A stretch of 64,000 bases of DNA from contig JAYKKI010000095.1 of the NCBI GenBank assembly GCA_039881145.1, forward strand, positions 1,777,001 through 1,841,000, in the 5' to 3' direction. Source of the stretch: Druceiella hillmani. Its lineage: Eukaryota; Arthropoda; Insecta; Lepidoptera; Hepialidae. Positions 23,871 to 35,279 of the stretch are shown in pieces. Each line of letters begins with the position of its first letter. The first letter of the stretch is position 1. A model generated the notes under the pieces. That model had not been told where the DNA came from. It saw only the letters and a program-made list of their open reading frames with translations, and did no database searches. Position numbers and translations under genes: made by a program.

Positions 23871-24733
23871 GAGAATACGTTACTGTTTAATGGTAATACT
23901 GTGAATGCCTCACTTTCCTTTCATCGTTTTGTCGTTATAAAAATTTGTCTAGCGGATTATTTTTGAAAGATGGGTTTTTCTATAAAAAGGCTTCCATGTT
24001 TGTTTAGATTGCGTCCAAAGAATAATAGTATTTTAGAACTTAGCAAAATTATCTTTACATTTTTATTTGTGATCCCATTTCGTACGTAGTCTTGTAAAGG
24101 ATCTATTTCTGTAAGTTATCAATTAAAATATGAATATTTGTTCTTAATCAGAGAAGACATTATAAATAAATATACCATATTCTTAAAAAATATAGGATAT
24201 TCTTTCAAAATGTATTAATGTAAATTTAGATATAAGGTGGAAAGAATCAAATATAAATAAATATGACAAATTATATTAAAGTAGTTTATTAATATGTTCT
24301 TCAGTATTTTATTTCAATTTCGCGATATATAATAGCAGCTATATATATGTGCAAACTCTCTTTTCAGAGTTGCCTAGGTGCACAGCCTTAGTACACTACG
24401 TTCTACTGCACTTTCATTAGATATTTTCTAAAAATTCTTAGTGATTTTGAAACCTGGTGACTGGGCAAGCCGGTCGAACAGAGAAATTTGTTTTTCTTCA
24501 AACCGTCGAAGTGCGAACGGGAATGCGATCCTTATCTATTTCGAAAGAATGATATCACTAAAGATTTTTGAAGTGGAAAATGAAAGGCCATTTTCAGTAT
24601 AGAAACCTACTTTTCACTCTTTATTCGGCTTTAATTAATAGCTACTATTCCGGGGGCAAACAACCGGCATTCAGTTTAATTTCATAAGGCAGTTTCCTGT
24701 TTGACTATTGAAACTACTAATGAATAGTATAAT
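23871..24733. other. AT-rich interval with no gene seen
   Basis: No repeat match or domain-bearing frame was recognised. Confidence 0.45.
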
Positions 24734-24973
24734 TAATGCTTGGAAAGAGTTAAAAATGCTTTTCTTCTTTTTATCTTAAAAAGAACTATGGAAAATTTAA
24801 AGAAATGTAAAATCGTATTTTTATTCAATAAACTATGGCTTCTCCACGGACTTACGTCGCTCCAGAATAGCTTCTTCATGTCTTCACTAATAGTGTCGGT
24901 AACAATAGGTAAGCCAATATTTACCGTCAGAACAGTTAGTCGCTACTAGCTGTTCTGTCGGTGGATATTGGCT
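24734..24973 (-). repeat. Block R, copy 2 (minus) joined head-to-head to a short plus copy
   Basis: The minus strand of 24,734-24,935 matches block R at 3,215. At 24,950-24,973 the first 24 bases of R recur on the plus strand (CTGTTCTGTCGGTGGATATT). This forms an inverted repeat with 24,912-24,935 (24-bp arms, three mismatches, 14-nt loop). The minus frame is open for more than 60 codons and reads VNIGLPIVTDTI, then MKKLFW and SHSLL, aligned in phase with copy 1. Confidence 0.6.
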
Positions 24974-24989
24974 ATTTAATTACCAATTT

Positions 24990-26250
24990 CAAAAAGTTCT
25001 ATTACCGTAATACAAAATTTTTTTAAAAAAATTTTCATCTCACTTTTTTCTTTAAGTTCCACTGTGCATTTAATTAAAAAAATTGTATAACAAAACTGTA
25101 TATAAATTTATGGCTATTCATGATGAGATATTTTATAATATTAATAGAAAGGAAAAAGAAATAATATTTCATTTATGATAAAGCATTAAAAATATTTCAC
25201 TTTTGGTCAAGGTTGCAGAAAAACTATTTAAAGAAACAGTATTTCTGTAGCCGTTACTGCAACATATAAAACTAAGAACAAGTTGACAAGAGGTAAAATG
25301 GTCCAATACTGCGGATAAAGACACCATTTCCACTTAAATGACCTTAACCGATTTTCTTTGTACGTATTCATTTTTCATTTTCTCATAACAAGGACTTCCG
25401 CCGATACTCGTTTATCACTGAGGCAGAATATAATGCGTGCTTTCACAGGATATTATTGTATATTTCCTTTACCGAGAACAAGATTAATAAACCTGAATAA
25501 ATTGCTTTAAGTATTTATAAATCTCGAAATAAAAATGTACATTACATGCGATATTTCACGGAAGTAGATAGTTTCTTATATCGGAGTTTTTTCAGTTTTA
25601 TACTAAACTACTGAGAAATTCAGTTACTGGGTAATTTAAGACCATAAATGTTTATCATGTAATAAAATATTAATATCAAAACTACTTTGCAGTATATATT
25701 TTTATTAGGTATAGAAATAAAATCAATGCTACTAGTCTTTTATACGAATCGCGTACATTAATTTCCTACAAATAAGTTATCTTGAACATTACAGAATAAT
25801 GACTAATGTCAACTATATATATATTAGATGTTTATTAGACTAATTCAATTATATTATTTCGCCAGTATATCAGACAAATGCGGTTTATTAGACTCTATAA
25901 TTTACTTTGGCAACCTATTAGATGGTGCTAAAGTGAAAATGTGCTCATTTCTTGAATAGTTTTAAAGGAAAATTTTTCTATTTTAATATTTATGTTTAAC
26001 ATAAAAATTTATGGTAAAAGATTTTTAATTTTAATTCTTGTCGTAACAGAAAAAATGTATCAATTATGACATCCCTGAGAATGGTGATAAAACGTCCCCA
26101 TATAAATTTTCAATTTATTATACCTGCATATTGATTCGTTGGACACATTAAAGAAACATTTACATTTTATTAGAAAACCATGTTAAGATACTTTATACTT
26201 CATTATTTTCATATTAATATATACATAGTCATTTAAACTTTGGGCGAAAA
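24990..26250. other. AT-rich interval with no gene seen
   Basis: No blocks, transposon domains or structured RNAs were recognised. Confidence 0.45.
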
Positions 26251-26486
26251 TCGTCTCATAAACATAAAGAGACATGAAAATAGTCTCATAAACATAAAGA
26301 GACATGAAAATCGTCTCATAAACATAAAGAGATATGAAAATCGTCTCATAAACATAAAGAGACATGAAAATCGTCTCATAAACATAAAGAGACATGAAAA
26401 TCGTCTCATAAACATAAAGAGACATGAAAATCGTCTCATAAACATAAAGAGACATGAAAATCGTCTCATAAACATAAAGAGACATG
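26251..26486. repeat. 30-bp tandem array, 8 copies
   Basis: Units start at 26,251 and repeat every 30 bases. Each begins TCGTCTCATAAACATAAAGA. Copy 2 starts TAG instead of TCG, copy 3 has GATATG for GACATG, copies 4-7 are identical, and copy 8 matches them up to GACATG, where the array ends. Every unit holds an inverted repeat GTCTC/GAGAC around a 10-nt loop. Since 30 is divisible by three, several overlapping frames on both strands stay open; none is evidence of coding. There are no spacers, so it is not a CRISPR array. Confidence 0.97.
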
Positions 26487-26594
26487 CAATAAATTTCAGC
26501 CATCCCTTATTTTTGTTTAATGATTTGCGCTAATTTATACAACACGACTGGTAAAAATACTTACAAAAAAAACCGAGAAAACTACATAGTTAAC

Positions 26595-26815
26595 ATTACA
26601 AAATTTCGTTACTCATCAACTTTATCAAACCATCTGCTGGTTTTAGTTTAAATACCTTCTCCACGATTACGCCTTCAATATTTCGAGAGCTTTAACGAAG
26701 GCTTTATCAAGCAATCCACAGCACTTTATATACCTGTACGAAGCACATCCCTCTTTACGCGAATACTCCTGTCCATTCAATTCAATTGAATTTAATTAAG
26801 AATATGCTTATTTCG
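26595..26815 (-). repeat. Partial block D, inverted copy
   Basis: The reverse complement matches the core of D (17,680-17,860 and 1,460-1,705), including a GCAATCCACA region, ACGAAGCACATCCCTCTTTA and CAATTCAATTGAATTTAATT. As at 2,475, it stands upstream of a block G copy. Confidence 0.8.
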
Positions 26816-26819
26816 TATA

Positions 26820-26836
26820 TGTGTGTGTGTGTGTGC
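26820..26836. repeat. (TG)n microsatellite
   Basis: About eight TG units just before block G. Confidence 0.9.
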
Positions 26837-26879
26837 GTCTTTGTACATACATACAATAATTTTATTTTATTTAAATCGC

Positions 26880-27190
26880 TAAGTAATAATAATATAAATG
26901 TGAATGCGCATATCAAACCTGTGTATCTTTTCAACATTTGGTTTTGATGAAACCATCTGCCATCTAATTTAAATTCACGTAATTCAAATCCGTATAATTA
27001 AATGAATTAGTATATTGATACATAAATAGATGTATATTGCTAACGTACGGACTGCTTAATACAGTCGACTAGGAGATGTTTAAGTTCAAAGTATATTTTG
27101 ATGCGACTGAATGATCAATCCAGTTCGCGTTTCATTCCAGTCCAATCCACTATGTAATCCATTATGAATCCAACAGTAATGGTGAATCTT
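26880..27190 (+). repeat. Block G, copy 2
   Basis: Shares CATCTGCCATCTAATTTAAA, TAGATGTATATTGC, GGACTGCTTAATACAGTCGA and GAATGATCAATCCAGT with copy 1. Confidence 0.75.
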
Positions 27191-27249
27191 TAGCTTCATT
27201 AATGTAAGAAAATATATAAAAATTTAAATTAAAAACCATCTTGTCTTAA

Positions 27250-27780
27250 AGCTGAAAAATTCCTTTTCATAAATATTTATCTCGAATAAAACCATATTAA
27301 TCTTTTTTTTGTGTTAACGGAATTTCGATTACATACAGCAAAAACACATTATGTTCTATCGCAATGATATACGAGTATCAACAAAAGTCCTTAGAATGAT
27401 GAAATAAATGTGAAAAATGAATATACAAAAATGGAATCGGTAACGCATATTCCTAACAGCAAGAGGGTATGCGCCGTCGCAGGGTTAAAATACATTTCGA
27501 ATTATGGAAACGTTTTAACCCTTGTCAACAAGCTCATATTTCTATATCTTGCCTTTCGCTCAACATTTATCCATTAGTCAGTGTTCGAACTACTTTACAG
27601 GCTGTTAACTTCTTTCAACACCTCGGATCGGTTTGTCAGAATTGTTACACTACTTCATTATACACTTTTTTCAAACGATATTCGGGAATTATTATATAAG
27701 AACTTCTGGCATTGAACGAGTTACACGAGTATACATAAATAAGTATTAAATTCTTTTTACTTATAATGGCGAACTGTTTT
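27250..27780 (+). repeat. Block H, copy 2
   Basis: One of two copies where the frame across GAATTATGGAAACGTTTTAA is open (27,469-27,699, 76 codons, core LWKRFNPCQ). The CpG-rich core here is GTATGCGCCGTCGCAGG at about 27,466. Other copies have stops or frameshifts, so I treat it as non-coding. Confidence 0.8.
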
Positions 27781-28069
27781 TTTTCTTTAAGAAATATGTA
27801 TTTTTATGTCATATAAATAACTTTCACAGTAAAAAATACCTATTTAAAATGACATAAATTCACAGTTAAAATAAATAATAACTTTTATTTAGCTACACAG
27901 TATTTCTGGGGGTCATTCTTTTTACACTGTTGCACATGTAATTGCATAATAAATACGCATATCCTTCGTTTAGTTTTAAAAACTAAAGGTAACATAGACG
28001 GTGAACTTATTGTTAATGTAATAATTATATAATGATCAGACGTTTCAACAGACAGAACGTACAAACCAA

Positions 28070-29165
28070 AATAGGTAATGCAACACATTTGGATAACAAA
28101 TAGATAAGACGATAAAAAGGAACACCGTAAGTATAGAAAATATATTACTACTTAAGACGACTCCTCAAGATGCAGCTATTGTATTTCCTATTTTTGAATC
28201 AAGCTTATTTTCCAGTTTAGTTGCAACAATGCTCTAGGTCCTGGAAATGGAATTCAAGTTTATGTAATGATACTTGTTCAACTCTGGATTGGAGATATGA
28301 TGGAAAACAAAGACTTTATAGGATTTAAAATAAAGGAGATCCAGATTACACCGGTTACGAATACCTAGCCATTCGAAATTTTACCGATATTGAAAATATG
28401 TTTACCTTTCCTGACGGAGATAATGAACCCAATATATAGCTTTCTAATTTATCAATAATTGTATTCAGATAAATATAAATAACATTCATTGCCGTGAAAA
28501 AAAGCATATAGAAATTATTGGAAAATATGACTTTGAAGGAGAATGACTGCATTTCGAATATTACAGCATTCAAAATTGACAATTGTGAAAAATAACATTA
28601 AATTATTTCCAAATAGTATAATAGGAAAATATTAAATATTCTTCTCAACTAGACAATAAAAAATCTTCGTGGTATTTTTTTAATAAAAGACGACTGTATC
28701 CAATATCTAGGTCTCGGCTAGGAGATAGCTCTGTATCGATTCCTAGATTATATCAAAATGGGAAATTAATATAGTGCTAAATTTATTGTACAAAGATAAT
28801 ATTTATAGATATTAACAGAATAAAATAAGTTGAATATAAAAGAATGTGAGGGATAACTAAATACAGAAATATGAAAACATTAAGAGAATTGAGATGGTTT
28901 TGTACCACGTCGCATTTCGAAATTTATTAAATTATCGGGCATTATATACTTCTGTATATCAGGAACATTAGCCCACAGTCATATATCAAAGTATATTGCC
29001 GAGTAAGTCGTATAATGAAAAAAAATGTATAATTTCATTTGTATCGCACCGAATAAGTTTAAGTTAAATTACCAGGCTAAAGAGGTGATCTCCACACAAA
29101 ACACGCAGATACAAAAAATCTTATCACACGCTTGCAGCTCAATTATCAGAAATATAAAACGGTGT
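28070..29165 (+). repeat. Block I, copy 2
   Basis: Contains TTTACCTTTCCTGACG at 28,401 as in copy 1, a TAGTTGCAACAATGCTCTA segment and AGGTCTCGGCTAGGAGATAG. Near 29,075 is the tail GAGGTGATCTCCACACAAAA, also found at 46,455 (GGCGATCTCGACACAAAA). Confidence 0.75.
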
Positions 29166-29223
29166 TTTTTACTATTGGTATATGCGTACCGTTAAACACC
29201 TGACTTGTCAGCCATAATACTTA

Positions 29224-29500
29224 TGCAGCATCACTCCCATACATATCATATTGACATAATAACACCATCCGGTTCCGGCGTCTTAACATCCTGAGATAAG
29301 ACTATTTTCGCAGAAACATCAGCAAATAACATTTCCAGATGAATTAGCGTATCTCCTTTATGCAGTATCGCTTCCAAGCATATAGTATTAACATAATGAC
29401 ACCACCCAGTCCCTAGCGTTTTCATATATCGAAATAAGATTATGTTCGTAGAAACATTAACAAATAACATTCCCAGATGAATCAGCATTTCTACACTTTA
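29224..29500. repeat. 138-bp tandem duplication, open on the minus strand
   Basis: Two units about 138 bp apart share TATGCAG, GAAACAT and TCCAGATGAAT words. Because the period is a multiple of three, a minus-strand frame (29,488-29,246, 80 codons) reads the repeat twice, as LIHLGMLFVNVSTNI and LIHLEMLFADVSAKI. The repeat does not occur elsewhere in the window. It may derive from an unidentified transposon protein. Confidence 0.65.
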
Positions 29501-31079
29501 TAAAGCTCAGATAAAATTTCCACAGATCTCAAAAGCCCGTACTTACAGTTCACATTAGTCGTCATTCCATTCCGACTTAATTATATTTAACACATAAGAA
29601 TGTATTTTTAATAACCATATTTAAAGTGTTTGTAATTTTATAACAAAATTGAAACTAATTAAAATATCGATCATTAAATTTTTTCTAAAATATATTTCAA
29701 CATTGTCATAAATGCACCTATAGCTTTTTATAAGTATACTCCTAGCCATGGAACATGCTCAAAATAAAGTGAAAAAAGCGGACATTAAAAAACTTCTATT
29801 AAAAGTAGCTTTCTTTCAGTAACGAAGTTCACTACAACAAACCACCAAATATGTGTATATGAAAGTTGCTGGATCGGGAAAATATATTGACAACAAATAA
29901 ATATTTTAAACGAATTTAGTTAATGAAGTAAACTTATATTGAATACATACAACGTGGAAAAATATTACATGTGGAAAACGACCGACAACAACGTTTGTCC
30001 TCTCAGCTCTGCCCGTATTCTAGTTTCTTATTCAAGCACTTACCTCTCCCGCACCACTTCATATTTCACATCTGCGCAAAACTTCATTGTGCGATTTAGA
30101 ATACACGTAGCGCCATCTATTTATGTACATCCATACACTATATATTTGTGTAATTACTACGTGTTGAATAGCTAGAGACTTTTCGTTTTACTAATGAAAT
30201 AGAAATTAACGTTTGAAAATTTTAAATTCCATTTTTTTACTTCACCGCAAATGAATTAATTTGCGATGAAGTAAAAACTAAATGTTACTAAAAATTAGTC
30301 CTATTCTTTCCTAAAAATCTGAATTAAATTAGTAGTTTACATGATTCCTGTGTATAGAAACACACAAATAGACATAAAATCCAAAAATCATTTTAATGCA
30401 TTCTTGCTCTTTTTTTTCATCGCCTCAATTATTTCTTGCAAAATATTTTCAATGTACAAACACGCTATGTTTAAAGTTTTATCATATATACAGACTATTA
30501 TATTTCTTCTGGAAATACTAGATGGCAATACGGTGAAAGTTTTATTGTGTTAATGAAATTTCTTATATCACTGAATAATATGCCATATTTTTCTATCATT
30601 AATAAAAATATTTAAATTTTAAAATATGAAGCTTTGAAATGAAACGTTAAAAATATTTAAAGTTTTCTTCGTCATGTACAAGAATCATTGTGAAACAGGT
30701 AAAATAGTTTATTCCTTTTTCAATTATACTTTTAACTATTTTAGAGATTAAGATAATCTACTTACTTTATGAATATTAATTGCATACGTCGTATTTCTAT
30801 TCAATAACTACTGTATGATTTACTGGTATTGCACTACGGTATAATTAATATTTTGCCATTTTAAAATATGTTTTGATTAACTTTTAGTACATAAAATTTA
30901 CACTATCATTAAGAAGAGATTAAAATAAAACTTATTACAAGAACTAAAACACAAAGACTTATTGAAAAATAATAAAAGTTTCTTAATAATTACAACTTTA
31001 AATATCCAATCTTTCTTAATTACTAAAGCATCCTTGGTTTGTGTCATAAGATAATATTTCATTAAAAATAAAATGTTAT
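29501..31079. other. AT-rich interval; hairpin at 30,234-30,277 and a splice-like word
   Basis: The inverted repeat TTTTTACTTCACCGCAAAT / ATTTGCGATGAAGTAAAAA has 19-bp arms, one mismatch and a 6-nt loop. On the minus strand an ATG at 30,087 is followed by 14 codons (MKFCADVKYEVVRE) and a strong AG|GTAAGT donor at 30,043. This could be a short exon but is equally a chance combination. The slightly GC-richer 29,960-30,170 (TAGCGCCATCTA) resembles transposon-derived sequence. Confidence 0.45.
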
Positions 31080-31320
31080 CTCAAAGTTGTTTTCGTTGCT
31101 ATTGTCACAGTCAGCAATTTCCTGCTAAAGGAGGTCACATTTTTATACGTTATCCTTTAGTAGTACTTCTATTGCGTAAAACACGTTGTCCTTTCTTTTT
31201 ATAAGAAGGCTCTCCAAAACGTTTTGTAATTTCTTGTATTATCTTTAATATTCACGATCTCTTTCTAATCTTTAACTCATTGTGCTATTTATATATTACT
31301 TGTGTTGTGTCGATAATCCT
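31080..31320 (+). repeat. Block J, copy 1
   Basis: Homologous to 49,195-49,480. Anchors are CAAAACGTTTTGTAATTTC, TGTCCTTTCTTTTTATAAG and ATTGTGCTATTTATATATTA. Confidence 0.75.
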
Positions 31321-31535
31321 TTGATCTTTTAGCCATATAGGAAAACATTAATTTAATACGAGTATGTTATAAAGGTATTCGTGTGGTTAAATTAAGCTTG
31401 AAATCTGTGCGAAAATAATTCGATTTCCCTACTTAAAAGTATGAGTAATGAAAAATATGAGTTAAAATTATCGTATTTTTTTCAGTAAATATTAACCTAT
31501 TTCATAATTCACCGGTGTTATAATACGATCATCGT

Positions 31536-31544
31536 GTATATGTA

Positions 31545-31601
<57 letters not shown>
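31536..31601. repeat. (TA)n microsatellite
   Basis: About 30 TA units with two TGTA interruptions, between blocks J and K. Confidence 0.95.
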
Positions 31602-31604
<3 letters not shown>

Positions 31605-31659
31605 ACTACTTACACCAGATATTTTTAAAATGAAATTATACAACAAAAGTTCCATCTAA

Positions 31660-32260
31660 GTACTCTAATTTCCATTTGTTTGTGTATCTACTAATATTGC
31701 AATATGCAGATAGTTATATTATCCAACCCCGATAAATCTCATATGCGTTTCAAGAACACCCCAGACTATTTTCACAGACCATGAATATCCTCAACCATCA
31801 TGTCCCATAATTCTCATATCAGCGCCGTACTATTTTTTTATCAATTATTTTTTATCAGAATGTTTTATCAATTATTCGGCAAATAAATATTAGATACACC
31901 CAAAATGTCTCTTTCTCATAAATATCATAAATATTCCACCTGTAGGTATAATCTCTGACGGTTTCATTTCTAAACAATATTAAACCAATGCCCAAAGCTC
32001 GTATATATGGTATAAACCTATTTGGCATGTTGAACAAAGTAAACAGTCTGCAAAGAGGGTCGAACAATAACTAATGGCAAATTATGGTCCCAAAGCGAAA
32101 TATAAAAATATAAATAGGCTGACAGAGGCATAATTGTTTCATTAATTTAAAATGTTATTTCATAAAAATTTATGAGATGCTGTGAAAAGCCTCCTTGATA
32201 TTATATAAAATTATGAATTAGGTAATGAAATTTGTATCATATTGGTAATTATGAACTTAT
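31660..32260 (+). repeat. Block K, copy 1
   Basis: Contains TTCTCATATCAGCGCCG near 31,811, identical in copy 2 (40,838) and altered in copy 3 (57,615). The second half (AACCTATTTGGCATGTTG, AACAATAACTAATGGCAAA) aligns with 57,845-58,060 but is missing from copy 2. Confidence 0.8.
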
Positions 32261-32935
32261 TCTTACTATTAATTTCAGCGGTGAACTTATTCTAACTATT
32301 TAATTCATGTACAAAAGATATTGACCATGGCGCGGGATAAGTCTAGACAGGTATCATGTTTTGAGATGACTTTTAAAAGCGTATATGAACGAAGAATTTC
32401 TGATTTTAGGATCCAACAAATTCCATACTTAGTTACGTAAACAGTAAAGAAACGTTTTTAAAAGGACGAACAATGTTTAGAAAAGAGAAGCGTGCTTACG
32501 CTTTCAGAACTTAAATCTATGCTATTGGCAGACAATTTTATGAATATGTCACCAAGGTAAGAATATAATAAGGTTGTTTTAAATATAACAAAGTAACGAA
32601 AGAATAGGAAAATTACGCCGATTAGAATCGCCACAAATTTCAGCTGAGATCTAAATCCTGAAATGTAATCATATTTTAGGCCAATTGTGAAACGGACATT
32701 TATATTTTGAATATTTTTTAGTTTGTAAAATAACTGGTTAGTAAAACCTTAATATCAACCCTCTCCTTATTGAAATAAAGATATTGAAAAGTTTGACATA
32801 ATAAGTATTTAGTATTTAAAGGAATAAACCTAAATGTTGTTTATTGCAAATGTTAAAGCAACATTAAGAAATAACGAAAATCATTGAACTTTTCAAAAAT
32901 TAAGTAAAAATTATAACTTCCAAAACATTAGTGAG
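32261..32935. other. AT-rich link between blocks K and L
   Basis: No gene or repeat match was noticed, apart from a short duplicated GGTGAACTTATTCTAACTAT phrase at 32,255-32,300. Confidence 0.4.
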
Positions 32936-33885
32936 AATAATTGTATTGTGATTTTAAATGAAACATCATAGTAATTTTCGGATGAAAATCAAAAAGTAAC
33001 GCTATCAAATTAGGTAAACCTTCTAAAAATTTAAATGACACAGAACGTAAGAATGACTGACTTCAGAAACGTAAGAATAATTGTGTTGTGATTTTAAATA
33101 AAACATAATAATTTTCGAATGAAAATCAAAAAGTAACGCCATCAAATTAGGTAAACCTTCTAAAAATTTAAATGACACAGAACGTAAGAATGACTGACTT
33201 CAGAAATGTAAGAATAATTGTGTTGTGATTTTAAATGAAACCTCATAATAATTTTGAATGAAAATCAAAAAGGAACGCCATCAAATTAGGTAAACCTTCC
33301 AAAAATTTAAATGACACAGAACGTAAGAATGACTGACTTCAGAAATGTAAGAATAATTGTGTTGTGATTTTAAATGAAACCTCATAATAATTTTGAATGA
33401 AAATCAAAAAGGAACGCCATCAAATTAGGTAAACCTTCCAAAAATTTAAATGACACAGAACGTAAGAATGACTGACTTCAGAAACGTAAGAATAATTGTG
33501 TCGTGATTTTAAATGAAACCTCATAATAATTTTGAATGAAAATCAAAAAGGAACGCCATCAAATTAGGTAAACCTTCCAAAAATTTAAATGACACAGAAC
33601 GTAAGAATGACTGACTTCAGAAATGTAAGAATAATTGTATTGTGATTTTAAATGAAACCTCATAATAATTTTGAATGAAAATCAAAAAGGAACGCCATCA
33701 AATTAGGTAAACCTTCTAAAAAATTAAATGACACAGAACGTAAGAATGACTGACTTCAGAAACGTAAGAATAATTGTGTTGTGATTTTAAATGAAACCTC
33801 ATAATAATTTTGAATTAAAATCAAAAAGTAACGCCGTCAAGTTGAGTAAACTTTCTAAATATTTAAATGACACCTCAAAAATTCG
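32936..33885 (+). repeat. ~139-bp tandem array, 7 copies, derived from block L
   Basis: The start word AATAATTGT falls at 32,936, 33,076, 33,213, 33,352, 33,491, 33,630 and 33,769 (periods 137-140). Each unit contains GTGATTTTAAATGAAAC, CATCAAATTAGGTAAACCTT and GACACAGAACGTAAGAATGA. The last unit runs on into unique block L sequence (GACACCTCAAAAATTCGAAA). Block L elsewhere (41,130 and 58,170) holds a single diverged unit, so the array expanded in this unit only. Units look over 95% alike, much younger than the block duplication. Confidence 0.95.
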
Positions 33886-34130
33886 AAACCGTCCAGCGTT
33901 AGCTATTCCCACCTTCAATGAAATGAAAATGTAAATATTAAATGAAATGTTTATTTTCTTCCAAGACAAATGTATCTTAATACTGCAAGATTAGCCATTA
34001 TTTTTAAAGTAAACCTCAAGTTTCCTGCATACATGTACTTCAGATAGCTGTCCTTTTAATGACCTGAAACTAGGAAAGCAAAAAGTCAAATTATCATACT
34101 GCCCTTGTCTTAAATAAAACGCATATTTAC
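33886..34130 (+). repeat. Block L, copy 1 (single-copy remainder)
   Basis: Matches 41,235-41,560 and 58,290-58,570. Anchors are TAGCTATTCCCACCTTCAAT and GTCCTTTTAATGACCTGAAA. Confidence 0.75.
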
Positions 34131-34189
34131 GAGAAATGTTTAAAAAAAATCAAAAACAATTAATAATTACTTAATATACTTATCCCACC

Positions 34190-34760
34190 TATTTTAAAAC
34201 TTTGGTTTAAAGTTTTAAAGCATTGGTATGTCTACAAGTTTTCATTATTTTATTAATTCATCAAGGCGTTATAAAAATAAGGGTATTTTTGTAACAAAAG
34301 GTATGTAATCCATCTTGTCATGAAAAGGAGCATTAATGAAATGAAAGTACATATAATTGTGGAAAAATATCTTCCTTTCAATTAAAAATTACTCCAAATG
34401 TTTACAGAATACAATAAAATTGAGTGCGGAAACAAAATTTTCTTTAGGTAATCCACAAGGCTCCCTCACACAGCTTCTACATCTTTACATCAAGAATTCA
34501 GTTTTGTGAAATGACGAAATTTAAATATGAATGTGACTCAAATTCAAAATAATACCTGGACAACGTTATACATTCACAAAAGCGAGCAATTAGGGGCGAG
34601 TTCAAGTACTCTCCGGTTTTGGAGTTGTCATTTAAGTGGAATTGTCGAATCGTGCTTACGGGTAATGGACATGAGAGCTGGTGTCATGTTGGATTTCTAA
34701 AACAATATCAATGTAGAAAAATAATATTATTGTATATACATTTTATTATTTGTGTAAAAC
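34190..34760 (+). repeat. Block M, copy 1
   Basis: Matches 41,590-42,230 and 60,510-61,150, with AAAGCATTGGTATGTCTACA, a TCCGGTTTTGGAGTTGTCAT region, TTAAGTGGAATTGTCGAATC and TAATGGACATGAGAGC. No conserved frame. Confidence 0.8.
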
Positions 34761-34893
34761 TATATCGAATTCAAAGTAAAACGAATCATTCAATATGTCC
34801 TGATATTTATAAATGTACATAATTTATGTGTTTACATATTTTTTATCACCTCGATAGAACAAGGAGTTAAGGAATTCGTATCCTAAGCTATTT

Positions 34894-34896
<3 letters not shown>

Positions 34897-34948
<52 letters not shown>
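34897..34948. repeat. (TA)n microsatellite after block M
   Basis: About 26 units. The equivalent position after M copy 2 holds (TA)n at 42,374. Confidence 0.95.
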
Positions 34949-34949
<1 letters not shown>

Positions 34950-35279
34950 GGTTTTGATAGAAAGCCTCTACTTTTGAACGAGGTCATATATTATTTATAC
35001 TCTAATTAAAAATATTTATTTAATTTTATTTAGCAACTTTTATAACTAAAACTTTTATAAAAATACGCGAAAATTGTTAACACTTCTAAAAATTTAAACA
35101 TTCATTTTACTAATTTCTGAAATGTTATTGTTGAAGCAACGAAAAAGCATTTTTATGGAAATAGCTATCGTTCAAACCTCATCCACTAAACCTAGAGTAC
35201 AATGAAAAACCGATTCACCTATTATAGTTACGATCCTCTTATAAAATTTATTATTTTAATCTAATTCTAAACTTTAATT

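Noticed and set aside
26183..26533. Three overlapping frames of 80-106 codons across the 30-bp array, and CRISPR-like look
   Set aside because: A period divisible by three opens several frames at once. There are no spacers between repeats, so it is a minisatellite, not a CRISPR array or gene.
30044..30087. Minus-strand ATG plus 14 codons and a perfect AG|GTAAGT donor
   Set aside because: A short combination expected by chance in 64 kb, with no acceptor, family match or conserved partner.
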